A stretch of DNA of 64,000 nt from SKUL01 sp964487545 (GCA_964487545.1 CAZARI010000004.1:1-64000), one strand, 5' to 3'; positions 41,925 to 51,333 are shown, counted from the stretch's first letter. The notes: generated by a model from the letters alone, not told the origin. Made by a program: numbers and translations.

Positions 41925-43165
41925 TTTGTGTCGGCCAACTCGGCAACAAGTGGCAAAAGCTTTTCAATGGTAACGTGATCCATCACCACCACTTTATACC
42001 ACTCCGGCTGATTGTGGTCATCGGGCACCAGTCCAAATTTTTCTGCGGTTTCCGGTTTCACATGCTGTGCGCGAATGGTGGCGATATTGGCGTGGGGATT
42101 CCGGTAATACGCAATATTTAGTTCCTGCAATTGAGTTACCAACCAATCGGTGCGTTTCATCAGGATGCTCATTTTTTCTTCCCAGCCAAATCTGCCGTAG
42201 GTCATCAAAATCATCCACACACCAACGGCATTGGCTCCAGAGCGACTACCCACCAGCGTGTAGTCTTCTCCTGACACATAGCTTGCAGATTTGGTATTGG
42301 TATATTTCATCCAACCTTTCCGCACCAGAAATATACCGGTGCCATAGGGTGCCTGCACCATTTTATGCGCATCGAGTGTGATTGAATTAATGTGCGGATT
42401 GGAAAAGCTAAGACTGCTGTCGGGACTTGTAATCGGGTAGATGAAACCACCGTACGCGCCGTCGATGTGAATTTTGAATTGCGCGCCCGCGGCTTCTAGG
42501 TTTTGCACCATCAGGTCTACATCATCCACCGAGCCAAACATTGTTGTCATCATGTTGGCAATCACTATGAAGTATTTTACACCGCGTGCCCGGCAACTGT
42601 TTATCTGCTCGTGCAAATGATTTGGTTTGATTTGCCGGGTGTGCGGATCTACCTCAATGGTTGTGAGTGATAGCCCAAAAATATCCGCGCCTTTGTGCAT
42701 CGAATAGTGTGCATCTTCGGAAGTGAGAATGGTAATTTCATCCACATTTGCCGAAAACGTCTGGGTAAAATAATTTCGGTAAATCCAGATGGCCTGCATA
42801 TTGGCTTCCGTTCCGCCCGAGGCCACATAGCCATCCGTTTCGTTGTCGCCCGCTCCCAGTATATCCACAGCACAGAGCGCTATCAGCTCACGCTCGATGG
42901 CCTGGGTTCCGCTAAAAAACGGCTCAGAGCGGCCTAAGGTGTGGCAGCCAATGTGATTGGGATTTCGGATGAGCGTTGTAAGAAACGGCGCATCGTCGAG
43001 AAAGGGCGCGTCTTGATAAAACACCTTATCGTCGAGGTGAGAAGCGGGCACACCCAGCTTGGTTTGGGTGTAAAAGTCTACGTTTTCTGCAAGGGCAGCA
43101 AAAACCCGCTCCCTTACAGCGGGTTTACCCAGTTTCTTCCAGTACTTTAGGTGTCGCTTCAACAC
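41921..43165 (-). CDS. PLP-dependent group II decarboxylase
   Basis: 414 residues from a GTG at 43165. The cofactor lysine is in Thr-Leu-Asp-Ala-His-Lys-Met near residue 268. Gly-Gly-Thr-Glu-Ala-Asn (about 117-122) binds the phosphate and His-Ile-Asp-Gly-Ala-Tyr-Gly (about 232) supplies the Asp that contacts the pyridine ring. This is the glutamate/aromatic/histidine decarboxylase superfamily. The substrate cannot be called: the protein is shorter than typical GadB, lacks its N-terminal segment and resembles histidine- or tyrosine-decarboxylase-like members of similar size. It is transcribed towards waaA, with the stop codons overlapping by four bases. Confidence 0.8.
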   Translation of the reverse strand: MLKRHLKYWKKLGKPAVRERVFAALAENVDFYTQTKLGVPASHLDDKVFYQDAPFLDDAPFLTTLIRNPNHIGCHTLGRSEPFFSGTQAIERELIALCAVDILGAGDNETDGYVASGGTEANMQAIWIYRNYFTQTFSANVDEITILTSEDAHYSMHKGADIFGLSLTTIEVDPHTRQIKPNHLHEQINSCRARGVKYFIVIANMMTTMFGSVDDVDLMVQNLEAAGAQFKIHIDGAYGGFIYPITSPDSSLSFSNPHINSITLDAHKMVQAPYGTGIFLVRKGWMKYTNTKSASYVSGEDYTLVGSRSGANAVGVWMILMTYGRFGWEEKMSILMKRTDWLVTQLQELNIAYYRNPHANIATIRAQHVKPETAEKFGLVPDDHNQPEWYKVVVMDHVTIEKLLPLVAELADTN

Positions 43166-43190
43166 ATTCTAACGATTGGTAAATAAACCA

Positions 43191-45767
43191 TCAAGAACAC
43201 TTACTGTTTCCGCAGCTTTTGCAGATCAAGCATCCTTCTTCGTATATCAACGCTTCATCACCACACTGATTGCAGGTAGCTCCTTCTACTTTGGTGCCTG
43301 TCGGAATGTATTTTTTCAATCCCCTGATTATCCCGTTTTTCCAGGTATTCAGTGAGTCGTCGTTCAGGTGCAGGTTTTCTACCATATGCACTACATCCAG
43401 TAATGGCATGCCGTGGCGAAGCACACCACTGATCAGCTTGGCATAATTCCAGAATTCAGGATCAAACGACCGCGAAAGCCCTTCGATGGTTACAAAGTAG
43501 CCGTCTTTATCCTGATAGCGGAAGTCGTAGCGGCTTTTCCCCGATTCTTCATCCTGACTTTTGATTACGTGTCCTTGATCGACAGACGAAGGCAGTTGGA
43601 ACGAATCTTCTGCTTTTCCGGTGAATACTTCGTAGGGGCGGTCGTTGAGCAGTCCCACTACTGCAATCCACTTTTCTGAGTTATTGTTGAAACGAACCAC
43701 GTCGGCATTCAGCGAGCTCGGTCGTTCGGGTGCTTTTGTTTCGCCGATTACCACGCGATCTTTTCCGTTGTTTTGTTCTTCGGACACCAACACGCCGGAG
43801 CGCGACCCTTCACGATAAACAGTAACACCCTTGCAACCAGACTCCCATCCGGTTTGGTAGATTTCGGCCACCTTTTCTACGGGTGTTTCTTCGGGAATAT
43901 TCACGGTAACACTAATCGAATGATCGACCCATTTTTGAACGGTTCCCTGCAGCCGAACCTTTTGCACCCAATCTACATCACGTGCGGTTGCACCTTGGTA
44001 TGGCGATTCTTTAATCAGGGCTTTCAGTTTACTTTCGGGCCAGAGGCGAACCTCTTCAATATTATATCCATTGAGCGTAAGCCAATTGGCAAACTGGTGA
44101 TGGAAAACAGAAAACTCCTGCCAGTGGTCACCCACGTCATCGATAAAGTCGACGCGTACATTTTTATCATTTGGGTTGATCTTTTTGCGGCGCTTGTACG
44201 ACACCATAAATACTGGCTCGATTCCCGAAGTGGTTTGGGTCATCAGGCTGGTGGTACCTGTTGGTGCAATGGTGAGCAGCGAGATATTTCTTCTGCCAAT
44301 GGTTTTCATGTCTTTTTCAAGTTCCGGATCTGCTTGGCACAGTCTGCGGATAAATGGATTGTCTTTTTCCTTTTTCCAGTTGAAAATTCCGAATGAGCCA
44401 CGGTCTTTCGCCAGATTTACAGATCCGCGATATACCGACACGGCGAGTGTTTTGTGCACATCTTCGGCAAATTCAATCGACTCGTCGGAGCCATAGCGAT
44501 AACCAATTGCTGCCATCATGTCTCCTTCACCGGTGATACCGATTCCGGTACGTCGGCCGGCGATACACTTCTGACGAATTTTGAGCCACAGTTCCTTTTC
44601 GGTGCGTTTCACGTCTGCTCCTTCTGGATCGCCGTCGATTTTCGCTAGGATTTGATCAATTTTTTCGAGCTCCAGGTCGATAATATCGTCGGCGATGCGC
44701 TGTGCCAGTCGGGCATGTTCCTTGAACTTGTCGAAGTTAAACGCGGCTTCTGCCGTAAACGGATTATCTACATAACTAAAAAGGTTGATGGCGAGCAGAC
44801 GGCATGAGTCGTACGGGCACAGCGGAATTTCGCCGCAGGGGTTGGTCGATCGGGTGGTAAAGCCTTCGTCGGCATAGCTATCGGGCACCGACTCGCGGAT
44901 AATGGTATCCCAAAATAGCACTCCGGGCTCAGCCGAAGCCCACGCGTTTTTAACAATTTTATCCCAAAGTCGCTTGGCGTCGACTTCTTTCTCTACCATC
45001 GGGTTGGACGAATCTATTGGATAGCGCTGAAGGTATTTTTCATTATTAATAGCGGCTTTCATAAAGTCATCGTCGATTCGAACAGAAACGTTGGCACCGG
45101 TAACTTTGGTTCCATCGAGTTTGGCATCGATAAATCGCTCTGCATCGGGGTGACGGATTGAAATGCTCAACATCAACGCACCGCGACGTCCGTCCTGGGC
45201 AACTTCACGTGTAGAATTACTGAATCGCTCCATAAAAGGAACAACACCTGTTGAAGTTAGTGCTGAGTTCATTACTGGAGATCCGGCAGGACGAATATGT
45301 GACAGGTCATGCCCTACGCCCCCTCTTCTTTTCATTAGCTGCACCTGTTCTTCGTCGGTTTTCATTACCCCACCGTATGAATCGCTGTTGCCATCGTTTC
45401 CGATCACGAAACAATTAGACAAGGAAGCGATTTGGAATTTATTGCCAATTCCGGTCATCGGGCCGCCCTGCGGTATGATATAGGTGAAACGGTCGAGCAG
45501 TGCAAAAATATCATCCTCAGAAAGTGGCTGTGGGTACTTGTTTTCTATGCGCGCAATTTCTTTTGCCATCCTGCGATGCATTTCTGCCGGAGTCTTTTCA
45601 AATATATTTCCGTGCGAATCTTTCAGGGCATACTTATTCAACCACACTCCGGCGGCGAGTTCATCCCCATTAAAGTACTTTATACTTGCAGCCAGAGCTT
45701 CTTCGTAGGTGTAATAAACGTTTTCTGATCTTGTATCGACAGGTTTCTCTATTGTTTCGGAGCGCAT
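43191..45767 (-). CDS. nrdJ: Adenosylcobalamin-dependent ribonucleotide reductase (class II)
   Basis: 858 residues. Class II RNR reduces ribonucleotides using a cobalamin-derived radical and needs no second subunit or oxygen. Motifs: Ser-Leu-Ser-Asn-Cys-Phe-Val near residue 113 (redox cysteine), Arg-Arg-Gly-Gly-Val-Gly near 148, Asn-Pro-Cys-Gly-Glu-Ile-Pro-Leu near 314 (radical cysteine and catalytic Asn/Glu) and Pro-Thr-Gly-Thr-Thr-Ser-Leu near 498. The C-terminus has four paired cysteines in a Cys-x2-Cys ... Cys-x2-Cys zinc-ribbon-like tail ending in Lys-Cys-Ser, which carries the thiols that re-reduce the active site. No nrdA/nrdB-type partner is nearby. A possible NrdR box lies about 95-110 bases upstream. 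Confidence 0.93.
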   Translation of the reverse strand: MRSETIEKPVDTRSENVYYTYEEALAASIKYFNGDELAAGVWLNKYALKDSHGNIFEKTPAEMHRRMAKEIARIENKYPQPLSEDDIFALLDRFTYIIPQGGPMTGIGNKFQIASLSNCFVIGNDGNSDSYGGVMKTDEEQVQLMKRRGGVGHDLSHIRPAGSPVMNSALTSTGVVPFMERFSNSTREVAQDGRRGALMLSISIRHPDAERFIDAKLDGTKVTGANVSVRIDDDFMKAAINNEKYLQRYPIDSSNPMVEKEVDAKRLWDKIVKNAWASAEPGVLFWDTIIRESVPDSYADEGFTTRSTNPCGEIPLCPYDSCRLLAINLFSYVDNPFTAEAAFNFDKFKEHARLAQRIADDIIDLELEKIDQILAKIDGDPEGADVKRTEKELWLKIRQKCIAGRRTGIGITGEGDMMAAIGYRYGSDESIEFAEDVHKTLAVSVYRGSVNLAKDRGSFGIFNWKKEKDNPFIRRLCQADPELEKDMKTIGRRNISLLTIAPTGTTSLMTQTTSGIEPVFMVSYKRRKKINPNDKNVRVDFIDDVGDHWQEFSVFHHQFANWLTLNGYNIEEVRLWPESKLKALIKESPYQGATARDVDWVQKVRLQGTVQKWVDHSISVTVNIPEETPVEKVAEIYQTGWESGCKGVTVYREGSRSGVLVSEEQNNGKDRVVIGETKAPERPSSLNADVVRFNNNSEKWIAVVGLLNDRPYEVFTGKAEDSFQLPSSVDQGHVIKSQDEESGKSRYDFRYQDKDGYFVTIEGLSRSFDPEFWNYAKLISGVLRHGMPLLDVVHMVENLHLNDDSLNTWKNGIIRGLKKYIPTGTKVEGATCNQCGDEALIYEEGCLICKSCGNSKCS

Positions 45768-45860
45768 ATCTTATGAATTATGGGGGTTTATCTGATCTAA
45801 AATTGGAAGGTTAAATTGCAACAAATAATCTTGAGTAGGCCGGTCGACTTCGAATTCACT

Positions 45861-45877
45861 TCACAATATTTTGTTAA
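45861..45877. promoter_or_regulatory. Possible NrdR box upstream of nrdJ
   Basis: CACAATATTTTGTTA (45862-45876) resembles the NrdR consensus ACACwAwATnTTGTGn. A weaker similar sequence, ACAAATAATCTTGA, lies near 45821-45834, about 41 bases away centre to centre. NrdR boxes usually come in pairs at whole helical turns. Weak evidence. The rest of this 307-base gap holds nothing else that I recognise apart from the tRNA promoter. Confidence 0.25.
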
Positions 45878-46055
45878 TATCACCTGAAGCCCGTAACTGG
45901 TTTAGGAAATAAAACGCAGAACAATTTATCAACGCTATGTTCATTAATTCCTTGTCTCAATTTGTTGCTTTTTACAATAGAATTACTAAAGAATAATTGC
46001 GGTTTAGGCATCTGCAATTCTACATGAAAGAAACGCCGGATAAACGGAAAAATAA

Positions 46056-46063
46056 TACCTTTG
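46056..46063 (+). promoter_or_regulatory. -7 element TACCTTTG of tRNA-Leu
   Basis: Perfect match to TAnnTTTG, 11 bases before the tRNA, as expected for a transcript with a very short leader. No TTG is present at the usual -33 distance. Confidence 0.55.
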
Positions 46064-46074
46064 CCACCCTCCGC

Positions 46075-46159
46075 GCCCGGGTGGTGGAATTGGTAGACAC
46101 GCAGGACTTAAAATCCTGTGGCCATTGCGGCCGTGCGGGTTCAATTCCCGCTCCGGGTA
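46075..46159 (+). tRNA. tRNA-Leu (anticodon TAA)
   Basis: 85 bases. The acceptor arm GCCCGGG pairs with TCCGGGT with G-T pairs at both ends. The anticodon loop CTTAAAA is closed by CAGGA/TCCTG, giving TAA. A long variable arm is present, and the T arm is GCGGG TTCAATT CCCGC. The 3' CCA is not encoded. Followed by a strong terminator. Confidence 0.95.
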
Positions 46160-46162
46160 CTA

Positions 46163-46214
46163 ATCAGAGTGAGAAAAGCATTACCCAGCGCTATTTCTCA
46201 CTCTGATTTTTTTT
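46163..46214 (+). terminator. Rho-independent terminator of tRNA-Leu
   Basis: ATCAGAGTGAGAAA (46163-46176) pairs perfectly with TTTCTCACTCTGAT (46194-46207), followed by a run of T. The 13-base segment TTCTCACTCTGAT recurs at about 46264-46276 without its partner arm. Confidence 0.9.
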
Positions 46215-46365
46215 ATCCTCACACCCAAACTGCTCGACCACTTTCTTTTTGTGCAGGCGCTTTGCTTCTCACTCTGATCAGCTTGTTTTGCGATCCCACT
46301 AAGGGTTGTTTTCAGTTGAGACCCCTTCCTATTCGCTGATGGTTTCTTTGTGCGCCACAATGGTG

Positions 46366-46403
46366 TAAAAAAAAGCTCTGCTGTCATTGACAGCAGAGCT
46401 TTA
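46366..46403 (-). terminator. Rho-independent terminator of tRNA-Gly
   Basis: Long inverted repeat: AAGCTCTGCTGTC pairs with GACAGCAGAGCTT. On the minus strand the second arm runs into eight T residues. It lies about five bases beyond the 3' end of tRNA-Gly. Confidence 0.88.
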
Positions 46404-46407
46404 TCTG

Positions 46408-46480
<73 letters not shown>

Positions 46481-46492
46481 ATTCTGGGCCTG

Positions 46493-46522
46493 CAAAAGTA
46501 ACCAATTCTTAAAACTTTCAAA
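46493..46522 (-). promoter_or_regulatory. Promoter of tRNA-Gly (TTTG, 18 bp, TACTTTTG)
   Basis: On the minus strand a TTTG at 46522-46519 is followed after 18 bases by TACTTTTG at 46500-46493. Both boxes match the Bacteroidota consensus. The -7 box ends 12 bases before the tRNA. Confidence 0.75.
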
Positions 46523-46538
46523 GTGAATTTTGGCGGAA

Positions 46539-49193
46539 TTAATTCAAGCCCGTAATTTTCTTAATCTCATTGAGCTTCATCAAGGCTTCAACTGGAGTCA
46601 AGGTGTTTATATCCAAATTATTAATCTCACTTCTGATTTGGCTCAGCACCGGATCATCCAACTGGAAAATGCTCAACTGCATTTCGCCGTGATTGATGGA
46701 CTTTGATACCTCGTCTTTAGATGATCCAGCACCATTGCTTGCGGCCTGTTTGGGAGCAGATCGCTTTTCCAGCTCGCGGAGTATTTGTTCGGCACGACCA
46801 ATCAGGAGGGGCGGCATACCGGCCATGCGTGCCACGTGAATTCCGAAGCTGTGCTCGCTGCCTCCCGGCACCAGTTTGCGCAAAAACAAAATACGCTTGC
46901 CAACTTCCTTTACGGAAACATTGTAGTTGCGAATGCGCGGGAACAACTCAGACATTTCGTTGAGCTCGTGGTAATGAGTGGCGAATAACGTCTTGGCCCG
47001 TGCCATTGGAAATTCGTGGATATACTCGGCAATTGCCCATGCAATTGAGATACCGTCGTAAGTGCTGGTACCACGGCCAATTTCGTCGAGCAAAACCAAG
47101 CTGCGTTCGCTCAGATTGTTTAAGATACTGGCTGTTTCGTTCATCTCGACCATGAAGGTAGATTCGCCGCCCGAAAGGTTGTCGGAGGCTCCTACGCGCG
47201 TGAAAATTTTGTCCACTACCCCAATCCGTGCTGACGTTGCCGGAACAAAAGACCCCATTTGGGCCATCAGCACAATCAGCGCTGTTTGGCGCAGTAAGGC
47301 AGATTTACCGCTCATATTTGGACCGGTGATCATCATAATTTGCTGATCGGTGGTGTTCAAGGTTAGGTCGTTACTAACATATTCTTCGCCAAAGGGCAGT
47401 TGAAGCTCTATCACAGGATGCCGGCCCTCATGAATCTCCAGGTCGAATGAATCATTGATCTCCGGACAGTTGTATCCGTTTTGCTCTGCCAGTGAAGCAA
47501 AAGAACACAGCACATCCAGTTGTGCCACCATTTGCGCATTGAGCTGTACGGGTTCGGTATATTCGGATAACTGTTGAACAATTGCCTGAAACAGTCTGGC
47601 TTCTATTACATAAATTTTCTCTTCGGCACCGAGGATCTTTGATTCGTACTCTTTTAGTTCTTCGGTGATGTAGCGCTCGGCGTTTACTAGGGTTTGCTTT
47701 CGGATCCAGTGCTCTGGCACCCGATCTTTATGGGTGTTTCTAACTTCAAGGTAGTAGCCAAACACATTGTTATAGCCTATTTTCAGTGAATTGATACCGG
47801 TTTGGCTCACCTCGCGATTTCGCATTTCCTCCAGATAGGACTTTCCGGAATTGAGCAGGATTCGAAGTTCGTCAAGTTCATTATCGACACCGGCCGCGAT
47901 AACATCTCCCTTTCCTATGGCCATTGGTGCATCGGGCATCAACTCTTTGGCCAATAGACTGCGGATATGATCACAGGGGTTAATTTGATCGGCCGTGCGT
48001 TTGAGTTGTGGGTGATCACTGTTGAGACACATCTCGCGAATGGGTACGAGCGCATCGAGGGCTGTTCTCATTTGATTGACCTCACGCGGTGTAATCTTGC
48101 CTACGGCCACCCGTGAAATCATTCGTTCCAGATCACCGATTTTGCGTAGCTCACTAATCATTTTCCGCTTCAGATCGTCGTCTTCAAGCAATCGCTGCAC
48201 AACAGTTTGACGGGCTTTAATTTTGTCTGAATTTTTGAGCGGCAGTACTAACCAACGCCTGAGCATGCGCGACCCCATTGGTGATATGGTCTGGTCCATC
48301 ACATCGAGAAGGGTGCGCGCATTTTCATTTGGAGAATAGATCAACTCCAGGTTTCGAACCGTAAAGGAATCGAGCCATACGTACTCATCCTCTTCGATCC
48401 GCTTGACAGAGGTGATGTGACCCAAGCGATCGTTTTGGGTTTCTGCCAAATAATGCAATGCAGCGCCGGCCGCAGCAATTCCTTCACTGAAATCTTCGAT
48501 TCCAAAGCCCTTGAGCGTTTTGGTATTGAAATGACGCGTCAGTTGTTCGTACCCAAAGTCGACGTGAAAAGCCCAATCTTCGAGTTGATAGGTGTAGTAC
48601 CGATTTCCAAAGATGGCCTGGTATTGACTGTTGTTGTGTTTTTGATACAGCACTTCTTTGGGCTCGAAGCTTTGCATTAGTTTTTCGATTTGCGCGGAAC
48701 TTCCTTCGGTGACGAGAAATTCACCGGTTGAAATATCGAGAAAGGCAACGCCCATCTTGTGTTTTGAAAAATGTAGTGCTGCCAGAAAGTTGTTGGAACG
48801 GTGATCAAGAATTTTATCGTTGAATGCCACTCCGGGCGTAACCAACTCGGTGACGTCTCTTTTGACAAGTGTTTTGGTCAATTTAGGATCTTCGACCTGA
48901 TCGCAGATGGCCACGCGATATCCTGCACGAACCAGCTTAGGCAGATAAGTATCTAGGGAATGATGTGGAAAACCAGCCAACTCAACGGAAGCTGCTGCTC
49001 CGTTTTTGCGTTTGGTCTGTACGATTCCGAGCACACGGGATGCGATTACTGCATCTTTGCCGAATGTTTCGTAAAAGTCGCCTACCCTAAAAAGCAAGAT
49101 AGCATCTGGGTATTTAACCTTAAACTGATTATATTGCTTCATCAACGGTGTCTCCGCAACCGCTTTTTTCTCCTTCCGTCCCACTTTGTACAA
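46539..49193 (-). CDS. mutS: DNA mismatch repair protein MutS
   Basis: 884 residues from a TTG at 49193; a GTG three codons later is another option and no ATG is available until Met18, so the start is uncertain. The mismatch-reading motif Gly-Asp-Phe-Tyr-Glu-Thr-Phe is near residue 42. The ATPase domain has Walker A Gly-Pro-Asn-Met-Ser-Gly-Lys-Ser near 635, Leu-Leu-Asp-Glu-Ile-Gly-Arg-Gly-Thr-Ser-Thr near 710 and Ala-Thr-His-Tyr-His-Glu-Leu near 745. The length is normal for MutS1. MutS dimers scan DNA for mismatches and recruit MutL. The gene is divergent from a SpoU methyltransferase gene. Confidence 0.95.
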   Translation of the reverse strand: MYKVGRKEKKAVAETPLMKQYNQFKVKYPDAILLFRVGDFYETFGKDAVIASRVLGIVQTKRKNGAAASVELAGFPHHSLDTYLPKLVRAGYRVAICDQVEDPKLTKTLVKRDVTELVTPGVAFNDKILDHRSNNFLAALHFSKHKMGVAFLDISTGEFLVTEGSSAQIEKLMQSFEPKEVLYQKHNNSQYQAIFGNRYYTYQLEDWAFHVDFGYEQLTRHFNTKTLKGFGIEDFSEGIAAAGAALHYLAETQNDRLGHITSVKRIEEDEYVWLDSFTVRNLELIYSPNENARTLLDVMDQTISPMGSRMLRRWLVLPLKNSDKIKARQTVVQRLLEDDDLKRKMISELRKIGDLERMISRVAVGKITPREVNQMRTALDALVPIREMCLNSDHPQLKRTADQINPCDHIRSLLAKELMPDAPMAIGKGDVIAAGVDNELDELRILLNSGKSYLEEMRNREVSQTGINSLKIGYNNVFGYYLEVRNTHKDRVPEHWIRKQTLVNAERYITEELKEYESKILGAEEKIYVIEARLFQAIVQQLSEYTEPVQLNAQMVAQLDVLCSFASLAEQNGYNCPEINDSFDLEIHEGRHPVIELQLPFGEEYVSNDLTLNTTDQQIMMITGPNMSGKSALLRQTALIVLMAQMGSFVPATSARIGVVDKIFTRVGASDNLSGGESTFMVEMNETASILNNLSERSLVLLDEIGRGTSTYDGISIAWAIAEYIHEFPMARAKTLFATHYHELNEMSELFPRIRNYNVSVKEVGKRILFLRKLVPGGSEHSFGIHVARMAGMPPLLIGRAEQILRELEKRSAPKQAASNGAGSSKDEVSKSINHGEMQLSIFQLDDPVLSQIRSEINNLDINTLTPVEALMKLNEIKKITGLN

Positions 49194-49263
49194 TATTCAA
49201 CAAATAAAGATAGGAAGTCTGCGCGGGCTTATTGAATTTTGCACCTCCATTTTTCCATATTTT

Positions 49264-49836
49264 ATGAACAAAAAGCTGACTACAGATCAACTGAACCGAC
49301 CGGACATCGAAACCTATCATCAAAAGGATAAAATTCCGGTAAAGATTATTCTCGAAAACATACGCAGTCGGAGCAATATTGGCTCAATTTTCAGAAGTGC
49401 AGACGCTTTTTTGATTGAGGAGCTTATACTTACCGGCTTTACGGCTTGTCCGCCCCATCGTGACATTCACAAAACTGCACTTGGCGCCACTGAGTCGGTA
49501 AAGTGGCGTTATGAGCCGGACACAATAAAGGTTGTACAGGAACTGAAAGCGCAGCACCATGCAATATGGGCCATAGAACAAACCACCAACAGCCGGCTTG
49601 TTCATGAGTTTTCGTACGATACCCAACATCCGCTGGTTTTCATTCTTGGAAATGAGGTGAAGGGTGTTGATGAAATCACCCTATCGAGGTGCGATGGCGC
49701 GATTGAAATTAATCAATTTGGAACTAAACACTCGCTCAACGTGGCGGTTTGCGCAGGAATTATAATGTTCCATGCCAACCTAAATCTTTTTAATGCGTTA
49801 TACAAGCAAAATAGAGAAATCCGAAACGGAGAATAA
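49264..49836 (+). CDS. SpoU/TrmH-family RNA 2'-O-methyltransferase
   Basis: 190 residues from the ATG at 49264; a longer frame begins inside the mutS start region and is not family-like. SPOUT-fold motifs are complete. Motif 1 is Glu-Asn-Ile-Arg-Ser-Arg-Ser-Asn-Ile-Gly-Ser-Ile-Phe-Arg with the catalytic Arg and Asn. Motif 2 is Leu-Gly-Asn-Glu-Val-Lys-Gly-Val. Motif 3 is Lys-His-Ser-Leu-Asn-Val-Ala-Val. It uses S-adenosylmethionine to methylate ribose in tRNA or rRNA; the target nucleoside cannot be told. The protein lacks the N-terminal L30e-like domain of RlmB. Confidence 0.9.
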   Translation: MNKKLTTDQLNRPDIETYHQKDKIPVKIILENIRSRSNIGSIFRSADAFLIEELILTGFTACPPHRDIHKTALGATESVKWRYEPDTIKVVQELKAQHHAIWAIEQTTNSRLVHEFSYDTQHPLVFILGNEVKGVDEITLSRCDGAIEINQFGTKHSLNVAVCAGIIMFHANLNLFNALYKQNREIRNGE

Positions 49837-49864
49837 CTTATTTTGTATCTTTCGCCGATAGCCC

Positions 49865-50881
49865 ATGCTTAACCAACCTACACATCGAGTGACTGCTAAT
49901 GCTTGTAAAACAGGTGTTCGTTTTCTGATTATCGCAGTAATTGTTTTAACTACTGCACCCCTTGCTCACGCGCAATATTTCGCCAACCAGTCGTACTGGA
50001 AAAACGAAAGACATGCGTTTACGCTGGGTATTGGTGTCACCAATTTTCTGGGCGAATTAGGTGGTAGAGATGCGGTTGGAAGTGATTTCATTTTCGATTT
50101 GGAAACGTCCATGTTCCGGCCAGCCCTCCACGTCGAATACAGTTATCGCGTGGCCAGAAGGGTGGCGATTAAAGGAGGATTTCACTACGGAATTATTGCG
50201 GGCAACGATGCGCTAACAGAGGAGCCGTTCAGAAAAAACCGCAATATCCATTTTAAATCGAATGTGTTTGAGCTATCGGTAAAGGGAGAATTTCGTCTGC
50301 TCGAATCCAAGCCCCGTGCACGGTACAAGCTCATCGGTGTAAAAAGCCGTCGCGCTGGAGGCGAATTGTACGTATTTGGTGGAATCGGAATCACCTATTT
50401 TAACCCAAAAGCCAATTATAATGGAGAATGGGTAGAGTTGAAACCACTTGGCACGGAGGGCCAGAACTTTAGCGACGGCATTGCCCCATACTCCAACTTT
50501 ACTCCAGTATTTCCGTTAGGGTTTGGATATCGCCACAATGTGACCGGCCAGCTCAGTATCGGGCTGGAAATTGCCCACCGCATTACGCTCACCGATTATA
50601 TGGATGACACCAGCGGGAAGTATTACGACAAAGGAGCAATATTGGCACAAGACGGCCCCGTAGCGGCACATTTTAGCGACCCCAGTTTGGGCTACCGCAC
50701 CAATCCCGATGGTGGGGTGGTACCCATGAAAGTCGATCCGCTGCAACGCGGCGACCCCGAAGACAATGACAGTTACTTTTTTGTGGTGGCCACGATCAGC
50801 TATAAACTGACCCCGACGCGTATGTCACACCGTGGAAAAATACGCGTGACCCGCAAGCGCAGCGGTAAGATTATCTTCTAA
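49865..50881 (+). CDS. Outer-membrane protein (DUF6089-like beta-barrel)
   Basis: 338 residues with a signal peptide ending near Ala-His-Ala-Gln (about residue 37). The mature part starts with Gly-Ile-Gly-Val-Thr-Asn-Phe-Leu-Gly-Glu-Leu-Gly-Gly, a pattern I associate with the Bacteroidota family DUF6089 (from memory). Alternating strands with Tyr and Gly continue to the end, with one long loop near residues 230-290. The C-terminus is strongly basic (Arg/Lys-rich), unusual for a barrel. The start lies 28 bases after the methyltransferase stop; a TATCTTTC sequence between them may be a weak -7 box. Function unknown. Confidence 0.7.
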   Translation: MLNQPTHRVTANACKTGVRFLIIAVIVLTTAPLAHAQYFANQSYWKNERHAFTLGIGVTNFLGELGGRDAVGSDFIFDLETSMFRPALHVEYSYRVARRVAIKGGFHYGIIAGNDALTEEPFRKNRNIHFKSNVFELSVKGEFRLLESKPRARYKLIGVKSRRAGGELYVFGGIGITYFNPKANYNGEWVELKPLGTEGQNFSDGIAPYSNFTPVFPLGFGYRHNVTGQLSIGLEIAHRITLTDYMDDTSGKYYDKGAILAQDGPVAAHFSDPSLGYRTNPDGGVVPMKVDPLQRGDPEDNDSYFFVVATISYKLTPTRMSHRGKIRVTRKRSGKIIF

Positions 50882-51333
50882 TCTTTATTTTCAAATACTA
50901 CTGGTTCGTCTGATGGCCCAGTCATCTGCAGCTTTGTCTGTTTGGCGAATTAAAAACACCAATCCCCTTTACACGATTTTGACCAATATCAATAAGGTAT
51001 TGTCATTTATCGGATTTGTAATCCAGGTGCAGACATTCCCATCCATTCCGATTCGACTGGCGGCGGGCAATTCAAAATAAAAACGGTAGCGTTAAAAAGT
51101 GAGAAGTTACAATGTTCATCGGTGACCTTTCTGCTTCGGCAAACCTATCTGGATGGTGAATTGAATGGTAATCATCAATTAAATCTTTCATGGAACTTTA
51201 AGTTGCCCTGGTGTATTCGTCCTGCATAACTGAGCGGGTTTAAAAATTTCACAATGGTGATCCTCTGCCTATATAAGATTGAGCTCCTCGACCATCAAAA
51301 TAAAATTTGATTCCTACTCCGAAACCTTGTAAC
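50882..51333. other. Intergenic region of about 450 bases, no gene seen
   Basis: No open frame of useful length, RNA gene or repeat is recognised between the barrel protein gene and the terminator at 51334. The composition is close to that of coding DNA, so a decayed gene is possible, but I see no homology to support it. Confidence 0.4.

Noticed and set aside
45768..46055. Cobalamin riboswitch upstream of nrdJ
   Set aside because: I looked for the conserved B12-box on both strands and did not see it; a covariance search would be decisive.
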